Shown here in pieces: positions 33,851 to 46,418 of a DNA stretch of 64,000 nucleotides. Source of the stretch: Flaccisagitta enflata. Its lineage: Eukaryota > Chaetognatha > Sagittoidea > Aphragmophora. The stretch is taken from assembly GCA_965153355.1 (NCBI GenBank), contig OZ231126.1, forward strand, positions 54,126,001 to 54,190,000. The letters run 5' to 3'. A program made the translations under genes and the position numbers. Below the pieces are notes generated by a model. That model did not search any database, had not been told where the DNA came from, and was given only the letters and a program-made list of their open reading frames with translations. The stretch's first letter is position 1, and every line of letters begins with the position of its first letter.

Positions 33851-34086
33851 CGGACCATCCAACCTACTCACTGAGCAACACATAGTGCCATGTGCACGTG
33901 ACTAAAAATCATGTGATGTCACTACACATGCGGCAAAACTGAAAATTAAAGCGCACCTAGCGTCGATCAAATTTGATTCTGCAAAGTTCGTTTTCCAACC
34001 CAAAAATCGGTCTGTCAGTCCTTCAGTCTATCAGACCTTCAGTCCATCAGTCCGTCGGTAAATCCGTCCATCGGTCTGTCACATTT
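33851..34086. other. Intergenic sequence with GTCAGTCC-type degenerate repeats
   Basis: The (CAGTCCGTCGGT)-like stretch at 34014-34082 probably comes from an HTR element. Confidence 0.5.
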
Positions 34087-34206
34087 TTAGTCGCGTGCTA
34101 GGAAACTCTACATCCCGCTTTGTTGGTCCGTCAGTCCATCTGTCCATCACACTTTACTTTTATGGGGTTTTGTGGTCTTTGGCCTCACAGCACCTTCCCC
34201 AATGAT
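34087..34206 (-). mobile_element. HTR-A fragment
   Basis: TTTTTAGTCGCGTGCTAGGAAACTCTACATCCCGC: the left hairpin arm is intact and the right arm is mutated. GTCC repeats and the start of the body follow, then it is truncated. Confidence 0.7.
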
Positions 34207-34723
34207 CATTTTTGCTTAGTTTTTACCTGTTTAGGTATATCCAATCCAGTTTTTAGTGAGAAATTGCTCTCGGTACCATACTTTCTCTAGCGGTGGTCAT
34301 GTTCCAGCAGCTGGCCTCAAAAATTGCAACTAATCATCGATAATGTACTGAAAATTGCAATATTTGCCCATTTTGAATGTTTTACATTTCTTTTTTTGCC
34401 TTTAGTAAGCAATAACTTTTGAACGGTTGGACCAATATTCGTGCCAAAGGTACCAGTCCATTTGTCTGTTAAAACTCTTCATTTTGGTCACCAATTTTTT
34501 ATATTTATCTTAAAAAAAGTATGGGATATGGCCTAAAACGTGAAGACATGTCATCAACGATTATTCTGAGGCAAATCTAGCATCATTTTTGCAGGGTTAT
34601 TGTGCTCAAAAGTGCAATCTGAAGGTAGCGATCGACCTAAATCATCCTATTTAGTGTCTATAAGTGTGAATTGACCAAAAAATTCATGATAATCACGATA
34701 TCTTAATTAGGTGTCCCCTTACT
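34207..34723. other. AT-rich sequence carrying an ATAACTTTTGAACGG phrase
   Basis: The segment 34406-34500 resembles two segments inside the MITE at 23560-24152. No gene. Confidence 0.55.
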
Positions 34724-34805
34724 ACTGACTCAGAGTGACTTGGTGGATTATTCTCAGTTAGTGGGAAAAATCTTGATTTAAGACTATGGATGTTATAAGA
34801 CGCAC
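34724..34805 (+). repeat. R550 repeat, terminal fragment
   Basis: GACTCAGAGTGACTTGGTGG through ATGTTATAAG is nearly identical to 35895-35965. Confidence 0.8.
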
Positions 34806-35034
34806 TGAAATTAAAGTAAGAGGAGTTTACCCAGAGGACAAAGGTACCATTCACTTTACTATTTTTGTATAGGTCAATGCTTGCGTTGTTTTTTTTGTAC
34901 TTAAATGTGTAAACTTACATGAGGAAACCAATCAGTTACTGTCAAATGACAAAAATGCCAAAAAGATTGCAGGAAATTCGATTTTGACGAGGCTAAAAAG
35001 TGGAAAAAATAATGACAATCGTTTCAGTAACTGC

Positions 35035-35182
35035 TCACTGAAAATTTTAAATTTGCATAAAAAATCCAAATATCATTAAAATAAGAACATAGCGCCCTCA
35101 GTTTATCTTTTAGGAATCGCGCTATGTTCTTGTTTTGTTGATATTTTGATTTTCTATGCAAATTTAAAATTTTCAATGAGCC
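35035..35182. repeat. Foldback hairpin, arms about 60 bp
   Basis: The left arm, ending AAGAACATAGCG, and the right arm, starting CGCTATGTTCTTG, are about 85-90% complementary by eye, with a spacer of about 20 bp. The flanking 34806-35034 shows no gene. Confidence 0.8.
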
Positions 35183-35411
35183 ATGGTACATTGACAAAAT
35201 AAGTTTTTTTTTTTGTATTTCATATATTTTTTCAGCTGTAAAACAAAGGATTGGATATTAAGACTTGCATATGCAAGTCAATTCATGCAAAATATGGCTG
35301 TTGACAGTTTACTTGAAAACATAAAGACGAAAATTGTCACTAAATTTCATTTTATAAATTTCATGACTTATCTGGCTCGGGTAGCGAATTCTATGGTAAT
35401 TTTCAGTGCGT

Positions 35412-36219
35412 CATAAGCATTTTACAATGGGAAGATCAGATAGCTGTGAGGAATGAAGTGGCGTTCAACGCAGATATCTGGTACTCTTTCTTGTCACTTG
35501 CATATTTCATAAATAGCCGACAATTATGGGTTTTTCTTGCTGTTGGTTTGTATCTGTTGAGTTGCTCTTTGGTAAGGGTTGAGATGGATTTTGATAATTC
35601 TAAGGATAGTAGTGAGGGGTGCGCATTAAACTCCAGTAAGAGCTCCCAAGGCTCTTGTCCTTATTTTTTGGTTTTGATGTAATGTTGTCCACTGTCATAT
35701 AGTTAAGTACCTTGGTTAAGAATGCCGGCGGTCCCAGTAAGGTTGACTCTTGATTCTTGCCTTTATGGTATGGTTTCTTCGCAACATTGCCTTTGGTAAT
35801 TACATTATCTTTGATAATTCATTTATCCTTTGGTAATTTGTTTTGCTCAATTTGGATTATGATTACTAATAATATATCTGAGAATTTGGGGTTGACTCAG
35901 AGTGACTTGGTGGATTATTCTCAGTTAGTGGGAAAAATCTTGATTTAAGGCTATGGATGTTATAAGCATTTTACAATGGGAAGATCAGATAGCTGTGAGG
36001 AATGAAGTGGCGTTCAACGCAGATATCTCATAAATAGCCGACAATTATGGGTTTTTCTTGCTGTTGGTTTGTATCTGTTGAGTTGCTCTTTGGTAAGGGT
36101 TGAGATGGATTTTGATAATTCTAAGGATAGTAGTGAGGGGTGCGCATTAAATGCCAGTACGAGCTCCCAAAGCTCTTGTCCTTATTTTTTGGTTTTGATG
36201 TGATGTTGTCCACTGTCAT
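35412..36219 (+). repeat. R550 tandem array, about 1.5 units with a 549-bp period
   Basis: The phrase ATAAGCATTTTACAATGGGA occurs at 35413 and 35962, and the following sequence repeats, including GCCGACAATTATGGG. The second unit lacks 29 bp after GATATCT and is cut off at 36219 by a palindromic sequence. Confidence 0.88.
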
Positions 36220-36221
36220 GC

Positions 36222-36545
36222 ATAGTGGAATGGGAACAATGTGAGCATTTGTATGAAACATCATTTCCAAGCACTTTTCTTGTTCCTTTTGCATATCAAG
36301 AGCCCAAACTCTTTGAAAAATCAATTTGGATTTGATCTAGACACTCCGTTATTAATGCTCTAGTTGTATAGAATTGATTGCTGGAGTTATGAGAGTAATT
36401 CTATACAACTACAGCATTGATGACGGAGTGCCTAGATCCGGTCCAAATTGATTTTCCAAAGCGATTAGGCTTTTGATATGCAAATGGAATATAAAAAGTG
36501 CTTGGAAATTATATTTTATTCCAATGCCCAAATTGAGCCCACTCT
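36222..36545. repeat. Large imperfect palindrome, about 320 bp
   Basis: Arms centred near 36385 share TTTCCAAGCACTTTT, TTTGCATATCAA, AAATCAATTTGGA and AGTTGTATAGAATT in inverted order. Probably a foldback MITE inserted in R550. Ends are uncertain. Confidence 0.75.
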
Positions 36546-36569
36546 AATGCACAGACTCTGATGTGGCTT

Positions 36570-36640
36570 ACCGACGGATCGATGTCCGGACGGACGGACC
36601 CTCTTATAGAGATGCATTCCTGACAGACTCATCTGAAAGG
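36570..36640 (+). mobile_element. HTR-C terminal fragment
   Basis: ACGGACGGACCCTCTTATAG, then the decayed hairpin AGATGCAT...CTCATCT. It is followed by GAAAGG. Confidence 0.65.
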
Positions 36641-36994
36641 ATACAAAAAAAAACAGGCATGTACAAATTAGAGTGCTCCCCCTATTTTCACTCAGATTTT
36701 ACCATACATATTCATATTCTAAGGGGTAGAAAATAAAATAATTCATCGATCTTCCGGGAAAGGAAATCAAAGATCAGGGGGGGAAGAAATCAAAATCCAC
36801 TCAACACCCCTGAAAAAAAAACACATTGGAAAAACTAGGCCAGTCGACGCTAAGATAACACCTTTGAATGGAAGTTAAATTATATTCAACCGAACAGATG
36901 TAGATGCGAAACAATGATGCCAATACACCCAACTGGCATAACTGAACAAAAAGAGAACGAAGGATAGCCATGTGGCCACATTCAAAAGGAGGTA

Positions 36995-37170
36995 CAGTTG
37001 AACCCCGCTATGATGGATCCAAGCGTAGCGAAAATCCATCCATAACGGATTTAAAAACTTAGTCTCTTTTATATATTTCTTTTAATTTCAATGTTGGCAA
37101 TAATTGAACTCTGCCTATTGTGGATAAGATTTGTTGGTCCTTTGACATCCGTTATAGCTGGGTTTAACTG
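36995..37170. mobile_element. pogo-like MITE, 176 bp
   Basis: CAGTTGAACCCCGCTATGAT at the left is matched by AGCTGGGTTTAACTG at the right, with TA outside both ends. This TIR style is typical of the pogo/Tigger branch of Tc1/mariner. A sister copy is at 56686-56859. Confidence 0.85.
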
Positions 37171-37359
37171 TATTGGACATACAGAGCAAACAGAAAATGG
37201 ATGGCAAACGAACGGGCAAACAGACAGACAGACAGGATCGCCGCGCTGATGGAGAAAACCGCTCAAGAAATCAGAAGAATTTATGCACGAGCAAAATCTA
37301 TAAATCGTCGTCTTAATTACATCAAAGCTCCCTTGACAGAAAAAACCTTGGATTCCAAG

Positions 37360-37996
<637 letters not shown>

Positions 37997-38206
37997 TTAG
38001 TCGCGTGCTACGCGACTCTACACCCCGCTTTGTCCGTCCGTCCGTCCGTCCGTCGGTCCGTCGGTCCGTCCGTCACACTTTACTTTTTTTGGGTTTTTGG
38101 GATTTTTGGCTTCACTGCTCCTGCCCAAATGATCTGGTGACCTCAATTACGGCCCCTGCCCACCCGCACGCGACTGGGGTAGCCGTGTATCCGGCCTTGT
38201 TTTTTA
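37997..38206 (-). mobile_element. HTR-A element, complete
   Basis: The hairpin AGTCGCG-TGCTA-CGCGACT is preceded by GTTTTT and followed by CTCTACACCCC, CCGT/GGTC units, a body almost identical to 23340-23430, and the end ATCCGGCCTTGTTTTTT. Confidence 0.9.
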
Positions 38207-39078
38207 TATTTGTTACATAGAATGTTGTTTTTTCGCGTGAGAAAAAAAATTACATAGAATGGCATCAAAGCTTACATGCTCTCTATCGAAAAAGGAAATC
38301 TTAACGTTTTTGATGAGAAGGAATTTGCGCCATAATATCTTGCATCCTTCTTGTCCAATGTCCCATAAAGCGCCCACATGCCAATCCCAAAAAAGATCCC
38401 ATTAGATCACCACGAAGGGGGGGGGGGAGAGAGGCAGGGAAGAGAAAGAAACGTCCACAAAGAAACATGATCAAGAAATGTTCTATCGATGCGTCCTCTT
38501 GACTTATATGATATTTATGAGCATGAGTGTAGGACCTACGCTGTAGGGGGAGGGACGTCAGGGACGTCGGACGACTTACACCTGTGTCGGACATAAGCCC
38601 ATGTAGAAGAAGAAGGCAAAAAATGAAAAGAAAATGAAAGAAAAAGAAAACAGGATAATAAAACGCATATATTGAGGGGAAGATTGAAAGAATATGGGTG
38701 TTTTTCTAACAAATTAGGCTAATATCTCTTGCAAGAGAGTGTAATTTAAGATTTGAAGAGAATTAAGAAGTAATAAAGCCTGTCGGGATTGAAGCTCTGT
38801 TGGAATTGAAACTGGTTACCGACAGCCCTTTGAGATTCCGCGCCATACACTTATGTTTATGAGTAATATGAGTCTAATGTTATGGCATATATGATTATTA
38901 GTTATTTATTATTATCATATAACTTAGTTATTTTGTAAGATTTGCACAAAAGCCTTATCATCTGTACAAAAATACCAATCCATAGGTTAGTGATAACTAT
39001 TTCTTTAACCAAAAAGTTAGGGGTTATAGCCTAAGATTGGATTTGTATGTAAATGAGTGGAAGCATATATTGTACAGC
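38207..39078. other. Intergenic sequence
   Basis: No gene or structured element recognised. Confidence 0.6.
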
Positions 39079-39617
39079 CAGGGGCGTAGGAGGAGGGGCG
39101 TCAGGACACAGATAGCAGTCTAATACAATTGTTCAAAAAAAAAAAAAAGGAAGGGAAAAGAGGCTAAAAAAAAAAATGGGACTGAAAAAAAATGTTTTAC
39201 TTGAAAAGAAAGGGAAAAAAGAAAGAAAGAAAAAAAGAAAAAAAGATAAAAAGAAAGAAAGAACAATAGAAAGAATGGAAAAAAAAGACAGAAAGAAGAA
39301 AAAGAAAGAAAAGAAAATAAGAGAGAAAGAGAAAAGGAAGAAATAGGAGAGGAGAGAATGTGTATAAACTTTATTTATTTTTTCTTTTCTTTTCCAAAAT
39401 TTTTTTTCATTAAAAACATTAAATGATTTCTCAACTGTGTTCTGTCTCTGTATTGATACCTGCACGCCTCCCTTGCAACGATTAAACTGCATGTTATTCA
39501 CCCACTTTCTGACTGTTATATCAATAATAGCAATTACATAGTGAGTTGGACACAGTATTGAGTCGGACACAGATTAGGGCCTGACGCCTTTGCCCATTTT
39601 CCTGCCCTACGCCGCTG
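39079..39617. mobile_element. hAT-type MITE, 539 bp, with a perfect 8-bp target duplication
   Basis: The left end CAGGGGCGTAGG and the right end CCTACGCCGCTG form the TIR. TGTACAGC lies at 39071-39078 and again at 39618-39625. The interior is purine-rich, with no transposase. The TIR and 8-bp duplication together identify hAT. Confidence 0.9.
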
Positions 39618-40658
39618 TGTACAGCAATAAAGTTCCTTTTGCCTTTTCAGTTGACAAGTATTTTGTAACTATATTCTAACTTTTTGTTGCACATGTCATA
39701 TGTACTATATGAAATTTATGATATATATGACATATGATATATTCTATGAAAAGAAGTGAAAATGAATGAAGGAACGTGAATTTAAAGAGAAATCATTAGA
39801 GAAATCAGAAGCCACTCTTGAAAAAAGTTGGTCTATATAAGCAAGTTATCAACTTTGCTCTCATACGCGGTTCAACTTCAAAGATTAAATCTTTCACTAA
39901 TTCTTATTTTTGAAATGGAGCTGAAATAAACATGGACCGCCAAAATAATGATGAAGGAGAATAAAAACTTTTGGCGGTTTTTCGTTTGTCCAGGTTGGAT
40001 GCGTATTTTCTGACTATTATTGCAGGAATTGATAACACTGAAAAAGTGGCTTCTGATTTCTCTAATGATACGCATAAGCAAATTGGTAGGATACTCGCCC
40101 TTGGCCCACTGGGCTGTGAGTTAAAGCCTCTTGATGGGCGAGTCTTTTCAACGAAATTTGGAAGCGTCTCGATGTGGTTCAAGGATGAGCTCCTGGTGAA
40201 CTCCAGCGTAAATAGCGGGAGGGTAGACCATGGGACTACGAACAGCCCTCAAATCAACAACAACAACCTACACACCTTCCAACGGCACCGCGGACCTACG
40301 GACTCAACATCTTGATCTTGCCGAGATGTGAGGCATGTGGGGAAGTATGAAAGCAAGGCAGGAAGCATGGCTTAGTATTAGACCATTTTCCCCCTAAGTG
40401 ACCCTTCCATATAGGGATGGACAGACGAGGACCTGCGGAATTGCGGACTCTTCTCATGTGCTGTCAGTGGCCGAACTAAAAAAACAGCGGCAATGCAGAT
40501 TTCAACTGAGAGATGGTTGCTAAATGAAGTCCAAGGACTACCATTAGATGAGATGGATGGTGCTCGCAACGTGAGGGTTTTTTTTCTATGTGGAGGTTAA
40601 AGGATTCTTTTTTAGAAAGTTGACACCAGAGTCATTCATCAAAACCTTCATCTTCTAA
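39618..40658. other. Intergenic sequence, no supported gene
   Basis: A 114-codon plus-strand frame (39971-40315) has ordinary composition but no recognised domain, promoter or splice context. A small hairpin ACTCGCCC...GGGCGAGT lies inside it near 40095-40145. Confidence 0.5.
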
Positions 40659-40918
40659 GGGCGTGTTTCTAGTGAGCGCCAAAAACGCGTTTGTTCCCGT
40701 CAAATGCGATAACAGTGTGAACACATATTCAAGAATTTCAACTGTCCCACGAGGGAGTGAGCGAAGTGAGTGAGCGAGCCCGTGAATGGAGCGAGCGAGC
40801 GTAGCAAAGCGGAGCGCTGCGGAGCGAGTGAGCGGAGTGAGCGGTGCGAGCGAACAAACGTAGCGTGCGACTGAGTGGCCCTTTCAAAACGCGATCGTCT
40901 TTGACTAGACACGCCCCC
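40659..40918 (+). mobile_element. GAGCGAGTGAGC MITE, about 260 bp, copy 3
   Basis: It starts GGGCGTGTTTCTAGTGAGCG and ends TAGACACGCCCCC, an inverted pair. The interior closely matches the reverse complement of 354-622. Flanks are TAA at the left and TCT at the right, so the target duplication is not confirmed for this copy. Confidence 0.75.
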
Positions 40919-41296
40919 TCTGAGATAAACTGCCGTCCATTTTGGGAAAGACGATAACAAAGCAGTGGTACCCAGTTGCTTAGCTCTAATCTTATCAGAC
41001 ATTAGTCTGAAGGGTTCCTTTGGCTTGGGGAATCTACGAATACTTCAACAAAATAAACAGGAATTGACATTTTGCAGGTTTGTGTATCAAAAAAGAAAAT
41101 TAAGTAAGAAATAATGAAATCTGGAAAATAAGGCTCTTTTTAGAGATTAATTCCGTGATGGAGTATGGTCAAATCCAAATCTCGTCTTCATAGCGAGTTT
41201 GTTGTTTTGTTTTGTTTTGTTTTTTTCTGTTTCTCTAATCTAGTGGTGGTGAACTTGACAGATAATGAGCTGAATCAATCCAAATGCTGCGTTTTT
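40919..41296. other. Intergenic sequence
   Basis: No feature recognised. Confidence 0.6.
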
Positions 41297-41416
41297 AGTC
41301 GCGTGCTACGCGACTCTACACCCCACTTTGTTGGTCCGTCGGTCCGTCGGTCCGTCGGTCCGTCGGTCCGTCGGTCCGTTGGTCTGTCGGTCCGTCGGTC
41401 AGTTGGTCCCCTTTTT

Positions 41417-41975
41417 GGGCAGCGGCCCCAAAGGGGCCGAAGACCTATGCTTTCTCACATAGGGGAAATTTCTCCTTCTTCTTCTCCATCCCCCCCCCCT
41501 TGAAGCCTAAATCCTAGTCTCGAGGCCCAAATCCTAGCCTTGAGGCTCAAATCCTAGCTTTGAAGCTCGAATCCCAGCCTCGAGGCTCAAATAGCCTCAG
41601 GGCTCAAATCCCAGCCTTGAGGCTCAACTCCCAGTCTTAAGGCTCAAATCTCAGCCTCGAGGCTTGAACCAAAGCCTCAAAGCTCAAATCCCAGCCTCGA
41701 GGCTCAAATCCCAGCCCCAAGCCCAATCATAGTCTCGACCCCCAAATCCTAGCCTCCAAGCTCAAATCCCAGCCTCCAAGCTCAAATCCCAACCTCAGGG
41801 CCTTAGGGCCCCAAATATAGCCTCCAGGCTCTAATTCAAGGTGAGGTGTGGTTCAAATAAAAACAGCATAGGTCATTGGCCCCTTTGGGGCCGCTGCCCC
41901 TCTAACCACCTCACACCCACAAACACTCACATAGGGGCAACGGGTACCGCTGACCATCTAACGCTTTTGCGACTA
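41417..41975. mobile_element. HM element copy 2, nested in an HTR
   Basis: The left arm starts GGGCAGCGGCCCCAAAGGGG; the right arm mirrors it near 41866-41901. The core is a degenerate 20-bp unit (GAGGCTCAAATCCCAGCCTC). The tail ends GCGACTA. TTTTT stands on both sides (41412-41416 and 41976-41980). Confidence 0.85.
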
Positions 41976-42051
41976 TTTTTCGACGTTTATAAGCTTTTTG
42001 GGCTCACAGCTCCTTCCCAAATGCCATTATAAGTCATTCTAAGTCATTTTA

Positions 42052-42854
42052 GGCAGTTTCTCCTATAAACCGGCCTGGCCAAAATCAAGCGCCTGATTGA
42101 GTTAACATTGAAAAAAATAATACAATTCAGTGATAGTTGCATCTATTAGCTTAAAATTTTGGTTGCAGGCTCAGGATTTGATACTCTTTCAATTCATACT
42201 GAAAAAATCACTTAAAGTCTTGAGCTGTGTTCAATTATATAAATTTTTGTGAAAAACAGTGTGACATAGTGTGACAAGATGTTAACTCGACAGGACACTT
42301 TCTTAAAAAATCAATATCTCAAGCTAGAAATGACATAAAGTTCTGAAATTTGGCATGTAACCTGGGTTATGCCTCTACTAAACAGGGGAAAAAAAGAAAT
42401 TTAACATCATACTTAAAAATATGTTTCTTTATGTATTGCATATTACTACATCAAGATAAGATATTTTATCATTTTTGACAAATCAACTATGAATGAAATT
42501 TTTGCATAGTAAATGTCCACCAGTCACCATCAAACTTTTGATGCGTCTTTAGGGATGGCAATGAGACAAAAATGACCTATTGTTGGAAAGGCTTTACAAT
42601 TTTTTGATGTTTTTATCATAATAGATACAAAGTGTGACACAACTGTGACAGGGAAAATAGGTTATTTTGGCTCTACTTTTGGCCACCTAACCTGTCAAAA
42701 CCTTGAGTTGGAAGGATGTATGTTGAGCACTTTGTCCCAGGGGATGTCTAAAAACAGCTTTCATCATCAACAGAATAATTGGTGGAAGAAAACAGTGTTT
42801 TTATTGTCGCCAAATCATGTTTTTCAGCCGGCCCACTTTATAGGAGAAATTGCC
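42052..42854. mobile_element. Foldback MITE, 803 bp, TTTA flanks
   Basis: The left TIR GGCAGTTTCTCCTATAAACC and the right TIR TTTATAGGAGAAATTGCC are inverted copies. TTTA lies outside both (42048-42051 and 42855-42858). It splits the AAGTCATTTT array. Superfamily uncertain. No ORF of note. Confidence 0.8.
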
Positions 42855-42858
42855 TTTA

Positions 42859-43040
42859 AGTAATTCTAAGTAATTTTAAGTCATTCTAAGTCATTCTAAG
42901 TCATTTTAAGTCATAATAAGTTATATTAAGTCACTAAAGTCAATAAGGTCAATATGGTCAATAAAGTCATTTTAAGTCATTTTAAGTAATTTCAGGTCAC
43001 CTTGAGTCATTTAAACTCAATTTAAGTCATCTTAAGCTAT
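42859..43040 (+). repeat. Degenerate 10-bp array (AAGTCATTTT)
   Basis: About 18 imperfect units, continuing the few units left of the MITE (42030-42050). It forms part of the HTR body. Confidence 0.8.
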
Positions 43041-43077
43041 TTATGTCCTGCACGTGACTTATAGGTGTTGGCCTTGT

Positions 43078-43777
<700 letters not shown>

Positions 43778-43936
43778 TGTCGCTGTCAGATTCATGGGCC
43801 ACTCTGGGGTCGAATCTTCTCCCTCGAAAGTGATTTCTCCTCCGAATTTCCGTTATCCACTTTCCGTTGTCAATCACTCTATCTCAGCTCTGTCTCTTCT
43901 TATCTTGGTCACTATCTGTCTCTATCTGTCTATCTT

Positions 43937-44118
<182 letters not shown>

Positions 44119-44471
44119 CCATCTAGTGTGTTTGCATAAAGCCAAGTAGCAAAGTGGAGATGCTCGCAGCCTTTTCTCCCTATTCCATATTTCTATTCCA
44201 CTTCGTCAGTTTCTCACTTACTTTTTTGGCACCAAATTCTTCCTACTTTCTTTCACGTCCTCAGACGTGTAAGAATCCATGCTTTGACGGTCCATATCTA
44301 TAAGAGTTGGTCGTCGATGTATCCGTCCCGACTCTGCTAACTTGTGTTTACACCCATGTACCGTTAGTCGCTTGCGCGCGGTTTTTTCACAACCATCCCC
44401 GCCCAACCACGCAGCACTAGAACCACGAAACCAGCTATCTAAATATGTAGCTTTTGCTAAGACAAGTTCTC

Positions 44472-45378
44472 GGTCAGGGTCCCCCTTCGAAAATATCTCA
44501 ATTCTACGGGTTTTGAAAGAAAAAAGTGTACCCATTCAAATTTTGTAGAATTAGAATATCATATTTGTTTTGGGCTAACTTGGGCCAAAAAAAATCAGAA
44601 ACAATTTTTAGTGCTAAAAACAGCTATTTTTGCCGTAAAATCAGAAGTTGTATATACAATTTCAATTTCTTTTTTTTTTTTAAACATAAAATTCTTGTTG
44701 TTATTGATATTCGAGTGATTTTGTAACATTGAACTTTATGACTAAGGGGTCTAAAAATAACTTTAAAAACGCCCAAAAAATGCGAAAACGAGTCAAATTT
44801 CTAAAGAATTTTTAAGATAAGCCTTGGAAACAGTGTATTTGGGTATAAAACAGGTCAGGTATGAATTTTATCCATCTCCTACAAGAGATAGGCGTGTTAT
44901 TTGCAAAACAACGCCAAACTGCGAAATCTAATTTGCATATTGCGGATCACCTTTTTTGCTTATAACACGCCTATTTTTCTAGGAGATAGATGAAACTCAT
45001 ACCTGACATGTTTTTTAACCTAAATACACAGTTTCCAATGCTTATTTTCAAAAATTCATAGAAATTTGACGGATTTGCTCAGTGCCTTAGGCACAGAGAA
45101 CAATGTTACACAATTCACTCAAATATCAATTACTACAAAAATTGTGTGTCTCTAAAAAAAAATACTGAAATTTTATTCATAAGTACTGATTATACAGTAA
45201 AAATAGCTGTTTTTAGCACTACAAACTGTTTCTAATTTTTTTAGCCCATGTTACGCCGAAATAAACATGATATTCTGATTCTCCACTTTTTTTGGAACCC
45301 CTTTGTAACCCCTCTGAATTAGAATGGTACATTTTTAAAATTTTTTTTAAAAGAAATTTTCAACGTGGGACCCTGACC
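44472..45378. mobile_element. Foldback MITE, 907 bp, with a 6-bp target duplication GTTCTC
   Basis: The TIR core GGTCAGGGTCCC at the left and GGGACCCTGACC at the right. The arms stay complementary for about 250 bp inwards, for example GTGCTAAAAACAGCTATTTT against its complement near 45200. GTTCTC lies directly outside both ends (44466-44471 and 45379-45384). No transposase. A 6-bp duplication does not fit the common superfamilies. Confidence 0.85.
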
Positions 45379-45395
45379 GTTCTCTGGATGTTTTT

Positions 45396-45683
45396 AGATG
45401 CGTCCGTCAGGAACGCATCTCTATAAGAGGGTCCATCCGTCCGTCGGTCCGTCCGTCCGTCCGTCCGTCCGTCCATCGGTCCGTCTGTTACGCCTGTGCA
45501 AAAACCGCGTTTCTCAGCTGTTTTTTGCCACGGTGAGATCCTATACTGAAACAAATGATCAACTAATATGTTTTGAGAGCCTTTTCCCCCTGTCTGTTCG
45601 TCCATCTGTCTCTGTATATATGTCAAATGATCAATACACATAGAGACACAGCCCGGACGCATCGTTGCCGGGTCGGGCATGTT
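45396..45683 (-). mobile_element. HTR-C element, complete, inverted relative to 29946-30240
   Basis: The hairpin AGATGCGT-loop-ACGCATCT is preceded by TTTTT and followed by CTCTATAAGAGGG, (CCGT)n, AAACCGCGTTTCTCAGCTG, and the distal end GCCGGGTCGGGCATGTT. Confidence 0.87.
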
Positions 45684-45737
45684 CATATGAGACAGCTACG
45701 AGGTTCCCTAGGCTACTTTTATTACCCCTACGGCCAA

Positions 45738-45743
45738 ACAACG

Positions 45744-45842
<99 letters not shown>

Positions 45843-45860
45843 GCAACAACAACCAACAAA
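45738..45860. repeat. (AAC)n microsatellite
   Basis: CAA/AAC units with one AGC variant near the end. Confidence 0.96.
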
Positions 45861-46190
45861 CAAACAACAAGAACTACTACAACAACAACTATAACACCAT
45901 CATCGATGACAAAGAATAGCAAAAAAGACGATGATGTTGTCGACCGAAACAACAAATGACAAGTTTGCTTTTCGTTATTTTATCTCATTTTATCTCATGG
46001 CCTAGACGAGCGAAAGCTGGACAAAATAGAAACATGGCCAAAAACACAACAAACATACAACAAATCCTTACATACCCGAATCATGATTTTAGAGCATCGA
46101 CGTTCAACGTTGCCAACTCGCTGCAGAGAGTGAATAATACTGCAAGAAGGGAAGAAATAAGCTGAACAAATACAACCAAACGAACTGAAT
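45861..46190. other. Intergenic sequence
   Basis: No feature recognised. Confidence 0.6.
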
Positions 46191-46193
46191 GAG

Positions 46194-46288
<95 letters not shown>

Positions 46289-46418
46289 AAAAGAACGAAC
46301 GAACGAACGAACGAACGAACGAACGAACGAACGAACGAACGAACGAACGAACGAACGAACGAACGAACGAACGAACGAACGAACGAACGAACGAACGAAC
46401 GAACGAACGAACGAACGA
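46191..46418. repeat. Compound (GAAA)n-(GAAC)n microsatellite
   Basis: GAAA to about 46292, then GAAC to 46418. The switch is a single-base change fixed in all following units. Confidence 0.97.

Larger units (their letters stand above)
41297..43077 (-). mobile_element. Composite HTR-A element expanded by two nested insertions
   Basis: It begins with the hairpin AGTCGCG-TGCTA-CGCGACT, CTCTACACC and GGTCCGTC units. It is interrupted by an HM element (41417-41975), resumes with CGACGTTTATAAGC and GCTCCTTCCCAAATGCC, passes into a 10-bp AAGTCATTTT array (about 42030-43040) that holds a MITE (42052-42854), and ends GCACGTGACTTATAGGTGTTG then GCCTTGTTT. Confidence 0.8.

Noticed and set aside
33208-33883. 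213-216-codon minus-strand ORFs rich in Ala/Phe/Leu or Ser/Cys
   Set aside because: They are produced by the hexamer minisatellite at 33391-33850; two overlapping frames are equally open.
39971-40315. A 114-codon plus-strand ORF as a host gene
   Set aside because: Composition is ordinary, but no domain, homologue, signal or exon structure can be recognised. Random open frames of this size occur in 64 kb.
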